DNA of 64,000 nt from Puffinus mauretanicus (Eukaryota > Chordata > Aves > Procellariiformes > Procellariidae): the NCBI GenBank assembly GCA_023333565.1, contig JAJKFH010001359.1, forward strand, positions 186,001-250,000, read 5' to 3'. Positions 14,073-23,929 of the stretch are shown here, piece by piece (position 1 is the first letter of the stretch; each line of letters starts with the position of its first letter). Position numbers and translations under genes: made by a program. The notes beneath the pieces were generated by a model, which did not search any database, had not been told where the DNA came from, and saw nothing but the letters and a program-made list of their open reading frames with translations.

Positions 14073-14215
14073 TTTTGCTACTACCAGTCTAGATTTTGGG
14101 CAAGATACATACCTGTATGCCTCTGTTTCTGCATCTGTAAAATGAGAATATTTACAAATGTTTACAAAAGAGTTATGGAAAAAAACACCCTAGGGATTGT
14201 TATTATGAGTAGAAA
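14073..14215 (+). repeat. MIR-like SINE fragment
   Basis: The plus strand follows the MIR core in order: a GCTACTACCAGTCT block, then TTTTGGGCAAG, then CCTCTGTTTCTGCATCTG (about 14119-14137), then TAAAATGAGAATATTTAC. The MIR consensus has the same run of a tRNA-derived core, CTTGGGCAAG, CCTCAGTTTCCTCATCTG and TAAAATGGGGATAATA. A weaker match to the L2-type tail (CCTAGGGATTGTTATTATGAG) continues to about 14213. It is an old, strongly diverged copy. Confidence 0.75.
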
Positions 14216-14539
14216 AAGAGTGAGAAACAAACAGTCCATGCAGCTGGTGCTGTTACAATTGTGTGAATGCACAGCACTGGAAGCATATGAGTTGGAATGG
14301 GGGCATAGCAAGGCTTCAAAACAGGGTGAGAAGTCCTTAGGAGGCATGTGAAAAAAGGGTCTCTCTTGTTTATACCCTTTGGAAACAGCATATTATTCTT
14401 TTTTTTTCTCCCTGAAACATATAAGTATTACAAAGATACCATGCTGGATTATTTGGCAAGCCTTCAGAGACAGGTGTTCAACATGTAATTATCCTACGGA
14501 CTCCACAAGAATGATTGCTCCATGATACACATTTATCTT

Positions 14540-15420
14540 TAATCTAATATAGTTTACAGAGTTGATTTTTTGGTTGTGGGTTCCCTTCCCCCCCACCCCC
14601 GTGACAAATTACACTGTGCTTTATGGAAATGTAACATTTTGTATGAATGGCTGGGAGCAGCCATGTTGCATAGTAATGAGCAAGACAAAGTAGCTCCACT
14701 CCTATTTGCAACTGGCTCAGACCTTTCCATTAGCAAATTAAAATCTGTTCAAATTTATTTACTAATATATTAGGAGAAGCTTCAGGCTAACCCCCGTTGA
14801 CCTGTATTATATAGCAAACAACTGTAGCAGTGAAAATAATTAATAGAATGTATTGCACCTCCTGCTTGTTTCTCGATCACACCCTGGGGTCGGCTGGATA
14901 GTGGGTTTGCCATCTGCATTCTGTTACAAGGCCACATTTACTTAAAAATTATCAATTATGTTTTGAAATGACTTTCTTTAATTGAACTCTCTTTATTCAA
15001 GGCATCCTCTATTTTTAAAGCTTCTGAAAGCATGTACATGAGAACTTTTTCCTTTTCAAACCCTAAAAGTAACTCTCTGTATTACCTGTGCATGCAAAAT
15101 GAATAAATATGCAGCAGCAACTACTAGTTACATTAGTTGATATCATACTAGTGCCGTTCAGGTGGAAAGCATTGCAATAAACTTTCCATTGTCTACTATG
15201 CTAGTATAATGAACATGAAACATGACTGGTGCCCATTAAAAAGTTTGACATGTTATCTTCATTCAGAGAAACGTGGGCTGCTAATGAGACTGCAATCTGC
15301 AATATATGGGAGTCCATTTTAGGTGAACAGACAAGAACGCTGTACGTTGCTGACCTCTGCTTCCTTCATCGCAAGTGACCATGGTGAGCCTTTTCTCCTT
15401 TGAAAACAGTTACTTTGGAG
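14540..15420. promoter_or_regulatory. Candidate conserved non-coding element (enhancer-like)
   Basis: This stretch is complex, non-repetitive and AT-rich. It is dense in developmental transcription-factor cores: TAATGAG (about 14673), CATTAG/TAATTA-type sites, an octamer-like ATGCAAAAT (about 15092), and GCTAATGAGACTG (about 15280). No frame runs through it and no repeat family is visible. This texture is typical of vertebrate conserved enhancers, but conservation cannot be seen in one sequence. It could also be ordinary unique DNA. Confidence 0.25.
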
Positions 15421-16259
15421 GTTTTAATCTAATTTTTAAAGGAGAAGCTGATTATGAGACATAGAATGATAAAAAAAGGTTGTAAGGAAGACAATGCAGT
15501 TTCCAATTGCACAGACTGAAGTTTAGGTGCCCATAAAGTAAATTGTGGGCACATGTACCTGCTTCCTTTATATCAATACAAATAGCTACAGTAAAAGCTG
15601 TCATATGGTGATCAGCTAGTAAGTCTTAGCTCTACACAACAGATACAATTTTTAAGAAGGAAATCAACACGCCACTTTAACATGTCAGTGAAATATATTT
15701 ACATATATCTGCAAGGAGTTCCAGGGCTAAGTGGTACCGAAGGTGCCAAGTAACAGTGGCACAAAATAGACACTGCAGCCATGCAGTTTGTGCTGGCTGA
15801 ACTCATGAACAGGCACCTGGATAGTTGCAGTCTAAACCATGAGAGAACACATCTGGGGATCTGCAGAGCTGCACTGAGGGAAAATACAAGGTCAGTGCAG
15901 TGCCTGGATATATGAATAAATTTGCACATTCCTGGATATACTGACAAATTTCACACAATGAATGCAGGTCTATTTTATTATTATATAAATAAAGACAATC
16001 GTGTCATTTGGGAAACCATACATTTCTAGACAATTTACTTAGTTCTTGATAACTATTTTTTTGTTTAAAAACAAACAGAAAATAAGTGTTCTAGAAGTAA
16101 TACTAGATAATCATAATTCAAATATGTTTAGAAAAAGAGATTGTTAACAATTTTATTATCATTATTTCTACAAAAATGAGAAAATCTTCTCTAAAGTAAC
16201 CTGAAAATCTAGTCTGACAACGTATTTCTATTATAATGTATTTAATACATAAAAATAAA
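15421..16259. other. Non-coding sequence, no gene recognised
   Basis: I see nothing I can name. The 15699-15947 minus-strand frame has no recognisable similarity. Confidence 0.5.
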
Positions 16260-16560
16260 GGGATATTAGCGATTACGTATCACTGTTGACCTCCTGTGGT
16301 CACGTTGCATGATTGCACGCAAAAGCGTAAGAGTAGCAAGGATATCGCTGAAACGCTCCCCTTAATCTTAAAAGGAACAAACCCAATATAATTTCTGCAG
16401 CATAACACGGAAATATAAATTACAAATTCTTAACAAGTGCGTTTAAATTAGCTTAAACAGTTCAATATTAAAAACGAATCAACCATTCAGAGTAAAATTG
16501 TTTGGTTTAGGAGGAATTTTGAACAGAATATCTGGTTCAGTGGTTCCCAACCGTTTTGGA
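16260..16560. other. Local CpG cluster in CpG-poor DNA
   Basis: About ten CpG dinucleotides fall within 300 bp, seven of them between 16268 and 16357 (GCGATTACGTATC, CACGTTGC, GCACGCAAAAGCG, ATATCGCTG, AACGCTCC). Neighbouring kilobases have few. It is too AT-rich to be a classical CpG island. It may be unmethylated regulatory DNA or a recent insertion. Confidence 0.4.
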
Positions 16561-16600
16561 CCTTGAGCATTTGTCAATCTTTAACATTTGTTACAGGTAA
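16538..16600 (+). mobile_element. Possible hAT (Charlie-like) terminal fragment
   Basis: CAGTGGTTCCCAACC at 16538-16552, followed by GTTTTGGACCTTGAG, resembles the 5' terminus of Charlie-type hAT transposons (CAGTGGTTCTCAACC...). I did not find the matching inverted terminus, so this would be a broken copy. A chance match over 15-20 bp is possible. Confidence 0.35.
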
Positions 16601-18129
16601 TGGATGGAATATAATGAGCTTAATTTGTTTGCAAATAAGGAAGCAAAAAAAGAGCAGCCAAGAACATCATCTTTTCTTAACTGAGAAGAAGCAGAGATGG
16701 GAAGGGAGCAGAAGGCAGGTGTTAGGGAATAGGTGCACAGACAGGCAAGGTATGCCCTGTCTGGCACTGCTGATATTCGGTCTCTCACAGTATATTGGTA
16801 AGACTTCATGAGATAATTATACTGTAGTGATGAAAGTGAATTTCTGCTTCTGCATCCATGGAGTCTAATCCAGTGCATGGCTTTATATGTGAACCCAGTT
16901 ACATAAAGGTGTTCTCTTGCAGCGGAGCACAGCTTGCTGTCAATACAGCTACACTGACAGAGCCCTCTTGTGGAATACAGCACATACTAGCAGAAAATTT
17001 TTCTGTTGATGAATCTACCCTCCTTTCCGGAATTATATTGAGAAAGCATTTTTTGTCAGCCTGTGTTGATACTATATCATTTTTGGATGCCTTCTTAGAC
17101 TGTTACATCAGCTGGAGCATATGATTTCTTATACCATGCAACAGCACAGCTATTCTAGCAGACCTTGCTTGGTTAGATGTGACATTACAAATCTCACTGC
17201 CAGCAGCCAGGTCTTTTTTTCCAAAAAGGAAAAGAACAAAATCGGCAAAAAATTTAAAAAGGGATACAATACAACATGATGTTCTTCTTCTCTGCTAAGT
17301 ATTCAGCTAACCAAGAAGTAACAATTAGCAGCAGGAGAAAAGGCAGTCAGTGCTGTGGTGTGTAATTACTGTGCCCGAGGTCTCATCTGGAGAGCAGTGA
17401 AACCAATAGTGGTCTGTCCACTGATTTCAGCAGTCTGAGTCAAATTCTATTGTGTTAACTTATTTACATGGCAGTCTTCACCCTTCCAGAATGGCAAACA
17501 CAGATAATTATTTACTTATCATTAGTATCATTATTGTGTTTGAACTTGTTAATTTCTTGAAACAAAGCTTGTGAGGTTCAGTGTTTTGTTTTGAAGGGGA
17601 AAGGGGACAGAAGAAAGATGAGAAATAGAAGAAGGAAGAAATGATTACTTTCAACACTGATGAATTCAGCATTTAGGCTCCTCCACAGGAAAGATAACCA
17701 CAAGAAGCTGTTATTAAGAAATCATTCCCTCTGGAAGCTCTACAAGCTCTAGCTTCTTGTGCTAATGATCACTCACTGCTAGTAACAAGATCATTTCCCT
17801 GCTTGAGGATTTGATCACAGTGTCCTTGAAGAGGAACACATTTTGGCTGCTCTTTTTAGCTGATACAACAAACCTTGTTTTTCCATCATTTCAGATCAGG
17901 GTGTTCTCTGCTAGAACTGTGCCATAAATAAGAGTATTTCATCATTCCCTTCATAGCCTCAATGACCGCACACATCTAATGTTAACCTTTAAGCTAAGGC
18001 TACTTACAGTTTTTTTATGGCCACTTCCTATACAAGTCTGTTCACATAACAATTTTAAGGCTCATCTTTACCTTTGCAACACTGAGGTCTCCAACAATTA
18101 TGCAGGAAACATAGGGACAGGGATACTGA
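16601..18129. other. Non-coding sequence, no gene recognised
   Basis: Opposed frames (16591-16983 minus, 16858-17124 plus) overlap each other and match nothing I recognise, so I do not call a gene. The 17.5 kb part has clustered TTATCATTAG/TTAATTTC motifs. Otherwise I see nothing. Confidence 0.5.
16960..16973 (-). promoter_or_regulatory. CTCF-like motif
   Basis: The minus strand reads CCACAAGAGGGCTC, close to the CTCF core CCACNAGRGGGCRC. The motif match is visible; binding is inferred. Confidence 0.4.
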
Positions 18130-18190
18130 AGGTAAGGGAACTGAAACACTGAGAAGCTATGTCACTTGACCAACTTCATAGAAGATAAAG
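18130..18190 (-). repeat. Possible MIR-like SINE core fragment
   Basis: GGGAACTGAAACACTGAGAAG, followed by TATGTCACTTGACCAACTTCA, resembles the reverse complement of the MIR core (GGAAACTGAGGCACAGAGAGG, then AAGTAACTTGCCCAAGGTCA). Divergence is high and the match is only about 60 bp. Confidence 0.4.
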
Positions 18191-21100
18191 GTCTTGACCA
18201 ATGCCTCTAATTGGATGGTCACCTGCCCAGCTGCCCCTTCTTATTTGGTTCAGACAGGTTCCATTTCTTTTCCTGTTCTTTTCCTTTTTGGAAAGCTTCC
18301 CTTTCTTCTGCTTTTTTTTATTTTATCTTTCTTCTTCTTGGGCTTCAAAGCTAAAATCTAACGTTGGTTAAGACCTGAAGAGGTATGATAATAAAGAAAC
18401 AGGAAGAACCGGCAGAGTCTAATTGTCCTTACTTCTCAGAAGTAGGAAGCCTTACTGGGTTCTTGGGCTACCTACTGCACTGATGCTCATTCAATCATTT
18501 AGTTTGATAGGGTTCAGAAAATTATTGTAACTACCTTGCAATACCCAATTTACCTTTTTCAGCATGATACAAGAAGAAAATTGTCCTTCTTGAAATTTAC
18601 AGACTGCTTAGAGGCAGACAGTTGGTACCTGCTCCTACAGTGCCAGTGCCAGTTATAACGACAGAAGTCCTCTGGTTCTCATCTGCGATCCAATGAATAC
18701 TTAAAATACGACCAGTTTTTAAACCAACATGCTGGTACACTGATGAAGACAGATTATAAAGAGACAGAGAGGCAAAGATATGCCTGTCTGTGATTGCATA
18801 AACTATTCCATTTTGAAAAATACATTGACATGAACCTGTTCAAGGGAAGGTTTGCATGCATTTTTAGCAGTTCACAGATCATCACCCTACAGCAACTCAT
18901 CTATAAAGCCCACTCAGGAACTTTGGAGAAAAGTGTGAACCTACTGATCAGACAGCAAATCACACCTGAAAGGCTAAATTCTTTGGGCTTGCCAAGGGTC
19001 TGTCAATAAGTTTTGTGTTTCTCATTGCCACTCCAGCTTCCAAGTCCCTAGACCCATTTAAAAAATGGAATCATTTTAGAAGGGATTTTCAGACGAAGTG
19101 TCAACATTCTGACTTTCTTCATCAGTGTGAGAGGAAGAAAAAGAACTGAACTTCATCCTGTGTAAATCAACAACTAGCACCAACATGTGAGTGGAAGAGA
19201 GAACATTTTAGGGCTAGAATTCCTAGAAGGCTTTTAGTCTCTTTTTTTAAGAACGTCTTCAATCATTGTCATTTGAAATCAGAATTGTAGTGTTATTAAA
19301 TGAAGCGTTATTCTGTGAACAGGATGGAGCAGATTGACAGAACAGAACACTCTACATTTAGGCATCAAAAGCAGACAGATTTTCAAAAAAGCTTAAAATA
19401 ATGGCTACCTTTTGAGGGTGAGTCCTGTTGAAAATTGACTATAAATGTCACAATGGGGCTAATGGATGAAGAGGCCTTTTAAAAGTTAATGACCATCAAG
19501 CATAAGAAAAAAATGCTTTTGTTACACAATTCATATATGATTCTGGATTGAACAGAATTTCTACTTAATACCCCCGTATTCAAACATTCATTTAGGGCAA
19601 GGTCCTTACTCAGACATACAGTGTCAGGAGTGTGCCCTGGCTTTACACTACTCTCACGTTACATATATATATTTGAAATAAGGTACATTGAAAACATATC
19701 CATCTGTTTCTTTACAAAGACAGCTGAACTTGCAGCTATTTTAATCTCTTACCTCCAAACATTTTTACTCTGGCTTAAAGCTTTCAGAAATCTGGTGGTT
19801 TTGATAAGCAGGAGCTATCATTACATGATTTGTATGGTTTTTTTGTTCTTCCCCACCCCACCCTCCTTCTCCCTTTTATGGAAGAATATCTCCCTAAATT
19901 CTTTCAAGAAGCATCATTTTCACTGAAAAATTTTACTGTGAAATGAATTCAGGCTGGACAGATATGTCCTAACCCACCATCTGAAGATTTAATCACTTTG
20001 ACCTGTGTATTACATCACCATTATTTTAAGTATCAGGATGTAAGAAAATCCTGGAAGCAAGATGTATCTCTGCATTCTGTTCTCATATATTTTCATATAC
20101 GTTAGGAGCAAGTGAAACGGCATGTGGGTAAAATTGATATAAGCTGATGTATCATCGGGCTCAGTAAGTCATTTGAATGCTGTTGAAAAAGTTTCAAGCT
20201 GTATATTCAAGTGAAAGCAATTTGTACCTTCTAAGTACAGCTTAAGTAACAGTCCAGCAGAGCCCAGTGCTGAACAGACATTCAGAAACTCATCTCGGCA
20301 TATTGTCTGTTTTCTCACTAGGGAAGTCAAAACCAAGTGAACAGACGAAAGAAAGCAGCAATGAGTATTTTATTGTTACTAAAACAAATAAACAAAGCAG
20401 AAGCCCCCTCCATTTCAATAATAGCAATTGGAATATCACTGAGAAAGCAAAATTCTGTTGAGCTACACGTATTTGCTAAAAAGCTTTAAATTTGCACTTC
20501 CATGCTAAGCAGGAGTGAGGAGAACTGTAGATGATACTTTGGGGTTATTCTCCCTTGCAACTGCACATTCCTGCTACCTGGAACATTGTAAACATAAAGC
20601 ATTTTGCCTGAACTCTCCTCTCCAGTAGGGAAGTTGCAGTATCAGGTGTGACTGTGGCCGCTGTAGTTATACGAGCAAGCAAGTCAATCCAACACTTCCC
20701 AACATTATTTTTTAAATAAGGCTCCCCTACGAGACACAACTTTGATCCAAGTTTCACCTGTACAGGCTACCCTTCTCTTTTTTCTCTGTCTAGACCCATT
20801 TTGCTTGACATGTGTTTATGCACTACTTTCCTCATAAAAACTGTAGTATATTTACTAATTACATTTAGAGTGACCTTGGACTCAATGCTGATGCTGAATT
20901 TAACTAGGGTCTTACTCCTATGGAGCGCCTATAAGAGGAGAGCAAAGGTGGCATCTGTGCTTGGGTCTATCTGTTCAGATATGATTGCAAATAGTCCTAT
21001 TAACATTCTGACAAGACTGCATCATAACTATATACTTACTAGAAGAAACAACACAAGCCAACTCCACACAGCAGTGGAAGAGTAATCTCCACAAAGCCAG

Positions 21101-21322
21101 TAACAAAAATCTTTGCTAAACCAAGGTGGTTTTGCATCACTGTTCATATAAAGAAATCGATTCTTACTGACCAAGTGAACAGGAGCTCTCAGGAACATTG
21201 AGATATTTAAATATTACTGAAAATAAAAAAAAAAATCCATATACATTTGCTTTTAAGTTATTATTATTCCTAAGAAAGACTCTATGACTCAGACCACATC
21301 TATATGTTATTATTTTAATTTT
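18191..21322. other. Non-coding sequence, no gene recognised
   Basis: No exon, RNA gene or nameable repeat is seen. Frames of 64-101 codons are isolated and unlike known proteins. Confidence 0.5.
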
Positions 21323-21327
21323 CTTAG
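21323..21327. repeat. Target-site duplication, left copy (CTTAG)
   Basis: CTTAG immediately before the LTR start TGTGG is repeated exactly at 22636-22640 just after CCACA. A 5-bp duplication is the expected scar of retroviral integrase. Confidence 0.85.
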
Positions 21328-21939
21328 TGTGGTGATGCATTCCCCCCCCGCCTCCTGGGCCCCTCCACGATCTCAGAAATTTCCGTTAAATCTTGGCCTT
21401 GGTGTAATGAGTCAGGCAGTGAAGTGTCCCTTTACCGTATGAGGAATTCTTGCATAGTTGAGGTTGAGAAATGTACCGATTGTACCAGAAACTTCTGCTG
21501 CCTGGCCCAAGTGGAGGACGAGAGTGGGGATAATTGTCATACCCTGATACCCTTATCTGAGTCGTGGCTCAAATGGAACGATACCATTGTTACTGAAACC
21601 TTGAGAGTTTTGAAAGATGACTAAAGTCAATCATCTTGCAACCCTATAAACAGTGGTCCCAAGTGAGGCCCTTTGAGCTCTCCTGCACAGCAGCGGGTTG
21701 CGCCCAGAATCTCCTTCTGAGTGGAACACTTCTCAGAGTTTGTGAACTCTCGAGTTTGCAATATTCGGAGGACCATTGCTGACTGGCATGGGACCTGGGC
21801 TGCAACACTCCTCGGCCGAAACACTCCTAGAGGCTCAACCCTTTGCCCGTTGAGAAATGCCAAGACATTTGACATGAGTATTTCACTGAACTAGAGGGGA
21901 ATTTTTAATAGGTATATCTTTGTATATTTATCTATTTTT

Positions 21940-21963
21940 TGTGTCTGTGTGCGTGTGCGTATG
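21940..21963. repeat. TG-rich simple repeat in the LTR
   Basis: TTGTGTCTGTGTGCGTGTGCG is a short degenerate (TG)n tract inside the LTR. Confidence 0.6.
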
Positions 21964-22077
21964 AATTGATGGAGATACCCGCTAGCAAATATAGTCTGCT
22001 AAAATCTTATGATCTGTCTTAAGATTGGGAATGAACCTTAGACTGCTACTAAACACATATAATCCCTTAGATATATA

Positions 22078-22270
22078 CCATTGACCAAGTCTGGGACTAG
22101 GGGTAGATCCAGACAGGTCTTCTCTGAACCCCGTGACTCAACGGGAGGATCTCCTTACCCTTTTCATATTAGACATAAACCACTGTCCAAGTCTGAGACT
22201 AAGACTGGATCCAGCCGGGTCTTCTCTGAACCTCGTGACTCAATGGGAGGGTCTCCCTCAAACTTTTCAT
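22078..22270 (+). repeat. Tandem duplication within the LTR (two units of about 90 bp)
   Basis: Unit 1 (22078-22167) and unit 2 (22179-22270) share CCAAGTCTG, GATCCAG, GGTCTTCTCTGAACC, CGTGACTCAA, GGGAGG and a final CTTTTCAT, with scattered differences. The period is about 101 bp. Duplicated blocks of this kind in retroviral LTRs are often enhancer repeats; that role is inferred. The divergence between units shows that the duplication is not recent. Confidence 0.9.
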
Positions 22271-22281
22271 CTTCATCCTCT

Positions 22282-22289
22282 GTATAAAT
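22282..22289 (+). promoter_or_regulatory. TATA-like box of the LTR
   Basis: TATAAATA lies about 25 bp before the foreign LTR fragment. In an intact LTR the start site would fall around 22310-22320, which is exactly where the foreign fragment begins, so the promoter is probably disrupted. This is a motif-based inference. Confidence 0.35.
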
Positions 22290-22313
22290 AATTCTAACTC
22301 ATTTCTAACATGA

Positions 22314-22475
22314 TGTCCTGGTTTCGGCTGGGATAGAGTTAATTTTCTTCTTAGTAACTGGTATGGTGCTGTGTTTTGGATTTAGTATGAGAATAAGGTT
22401 GATAACACACTGATGTTTTAGTTGTTGCTAAGTACTGTTTACACTAGTCAAAGACTTTTCAGCTTCCCATGCTCT
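22314..22475 (+). mobile_element. Truncated 5' part of a second LTR family
   Basis: The fragment begins TGTCCTGGTTTCGGCTGGGA, the typical 5' start of a common avian LTR, and runs through GTTTTGGATTTAGTATGAGAA and GTTGTTGCTAAGTA to CCATGCTCT. It matches the first 141 bp (on its own strand) of the complete LTR at 23384-23924, with obvious substitutions. It then stops, and the host LTR's 3' portion resumes (CTTCATCTGTGTAGTAAGTG). LTRs integrate whole, so a later deletion, recombination, or an old mosaic LTR must explain the missing 3' part. Confidence 0.8.
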
Positions 22476-22635
22476 TTTTTTTCCTTTATATGCTTCATCT
22501 GTGTAGTAAGTGATAGAGTGAACCTTGCCATCGAATTCTGTTAAGTTGTGCTTTTATAAATTACTATTAAAATCACTTTCTGGAATACCTTCAACAGTGA
22601 TTCTTTAAACGGCTCTAAACCACTCATTTGCCACA

Positions 22636-22640
22636 CTTAG
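22636..22640. repeat. Target-site duplication, right copy (CTTAG)
   Basis: Exact repeat of 21323-21327, abutting the CCACA end of the LTR. Confidence 0.85.
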
Positions 22641-23378
22641 CAGTACTATTAGGCTTGTAAGCTGGGGTTCCAATGTCTCTACATATTATATATCTCTATA
22701 TATGCATATACCAGGCACATGTGAGTATGATTCTTTTCATGTCTTTTGAGTGGGTAGATTCACTTGAGATGCTTTTAATGTTCTTTTTATCTACTTCAAT
22801 TCAAGCAGTATATTGTAAGTCAAGACTACAAAATTTTTGACTACCACTAATGAATTCAGAGCAGGTGTGTGAAGGCTATTGCAATATAGACAAGGCTTAT
22901 GATGTAGTCTTCACCTAATGGCTAATGGAACTCAGGGACAGGATTCAAATATCTATTACATTCCTTTGAGTTGCTCAAGGCTCCTAAACTTGACCAGAAG
23001 TATTCAGCTAAGTCAGAATTTCCTTACATTTCAGGTATACTCTTGGTACGAATTAAAGCCTGGCCACATGGCTTACTAACCTTATAGCACAGAGGAGGTG
23101 GCATGGTAGAGCTACGGCATTATGCAATTCTTAGCTATAATGATTTTCTTTGGGAGTTGCTGGCACATGTAAAGATATTGTTCAGACCGCTTTGCTCTTA
23201 TTTAAAGCTGAGCTAGCAGAGCCAGTTTAACTCCCAACATAGGAGAGCATGACATTATTTCGATCATTCTATTTAAAGATGCAAATAAGCATGCTCTATG
23301 TTAATATAAAATATACCACAGTGAACCAAAAATTGAGTTATGCCTTTTAAAAACTTCACACATTGCTTTAGTATCTTT
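22641..23378. other. Non-coding spacer between two LTRs
   Basis: About 740 bp of ordinary AT-rich sequence with no gene or nameable repeat. An AT-rich alternating patch (TATTATATATCTCTATATATG) lies near 22684. Confidence 0.6.
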
Positions 23379-23383
23379 TTTTC
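23379..23383. repeat. Target-site duplication, left copy (TTTTC)
   Basis: TTTTC directly precedes the LTR terminus TGTCATGG and is repeated at 23925-23929. The sequence is low in complexity, so chance is somewhat more likely than for CTTAG, but its position is exact. Confidence 0.75.
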
Positions 23384-23543
23384 TGTCATGGTTTAACTCA
23401 GCAGGCAGTCAAACACCATGCAGCTGCTCACTCGTTCCCTTCCACCCTCAGTGGGACGGGGAGAGAATTGGAAGGATAAGAGTGAGAAAAACTTGTGGGT
23501 TGGGATAAAAGCAGTTTAATGAAACAGAAAAGGAAGGGAAAAG

Positions 23544-23556
23544 AATAATAATAATA

Positions 23557-23590
<34 letters not shown>

Positions 23591-23592
23591 TA
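23544..23592. repeat. (ATA)n microsatellite inside the LTR
   Basis: About 16 AAT/ATA units with one interruption (TAAATA near 23556). It is probably length-polymorphic, because it is long and nearly pure. Confidence 0.95.
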
Positions 23593-23783
23593 CAAAATGA
23601 GTGATACACAATGCAATTGCTCACCACCTGCACTGACTGATAACCAAGTAGCAATCACTACTTCCTGGAACATGCCTACTATTCATATACTGAGCATGAC
23701 ATCACATGGTATGGAATACCCCATTGGCCAGCTGGGCCAGCTGTCCCGGCTATGCTTCCTCCCAGCCTCTTGTGCACTTGGTA

Positions 23784-23924
23784 AGAGCATGGAAGCTGTC
23801 CTTGACTAGCAGGGTACTTAGCAACAACTGAAAACATCAGTGTGCTATCAACATTCTTCTCATACTAAATCCAAAACAAAGCATTAGGAAGAAATTTAAC
23901 TCTATCCCAGCAGAAACCAGGACA
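23784..23924 (-). repeat. Right arm of an inverted repeat with 22314-22475
   Basis: These 141 bp are the 5' portion of the minus-strand LTR and are homologous, in opposite orientation, to the fragment at 22314-22475. The arms are separated by about 1.3 kb. Such an arrangement could allow hairpin formation or inversion; this is inference. Confidence 0.8.
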
Positions 23925-23929
23925 TTTTC
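23925..23929. repeat. Target-site duplication, right copy (TTTTC)
   Basis: Exact repeat of 23379-23383 next to the LTR's other end. Confidence 0.75.

Larger units (their letters stand above)
21328..22635 (+). mobile_element. Avian endogenous retrovirus solo LTR with a nested LTR fragment
   Basis: The element starts TGTGGTGATGC and ends CATTTGCCACA, giving the TGTGG...CCACA inverted termini of an LTR. It is bracketed by the 5-bp duplication CTTAG. There are no gag, pol or env remains, so it is a solo LTR left by recombination. A TATA-like TATAAATA lies at 22282-22289 and an ATTAAA poly(A) signal near 22566, both supporting plus orientation. Two features make it odd: a roughly 100-bp tandem duplication (22078-22270), and a 162-bp segment of a different LTR family at 22314-22475, directly after the TATA-like box. 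At 1308 bp it is longer than most avian LTRs, partly because of these. Open frames inside it (21424-21624, 22081-22287) are chance. I do not assign a family name. Confidence 0.85.
23384..23924 (-). mobile_element. Complete avian endogenous retrovirus solo LTR, minus strand
   Basis: On the minus strand it starts TGTCCTGGTTTCTGCTGGGA (from 23924) and ends AAACCATGACA (to 23384), so it has TG...CA termini. It is 541 bp long and flanked by 5-bp TTTTC duplications. Inside, on its own strand, are GTTTTGGATTTAGTATGAGAA, a CAGTATATGAATAG stretch that could hold the TATA box, and a TTTCATTAAA poly(A)-like signal near 23520. An expanded (ATT)n microsatellite occupies the middle. No internal retroviral genes flank it, so it is a solo LTR. 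A 5-bp duplication fits ERVL-type elements, but the class is inferred. Frames of 81 and 68 codons across the microsatellite are artefacts. Confidence 0.9.

Noticed and set aside
16591..16983. 130-codon minus-strand open frame
   Set aside because: No recognisable domains, overlaps an opposing frame and a hAT-like end; looks like chance.
21424..22287. Open frames inside the LTR (66 and 68 codons)
   Set aside because: LTRs of this type are non-coding and the second frame spans the tandem duplication.
23428..23673. Minus-strand frames with long isoleucine/leucine runs
   Set aside because: They translate the (ATT)n microsatellite of the solo LTR.
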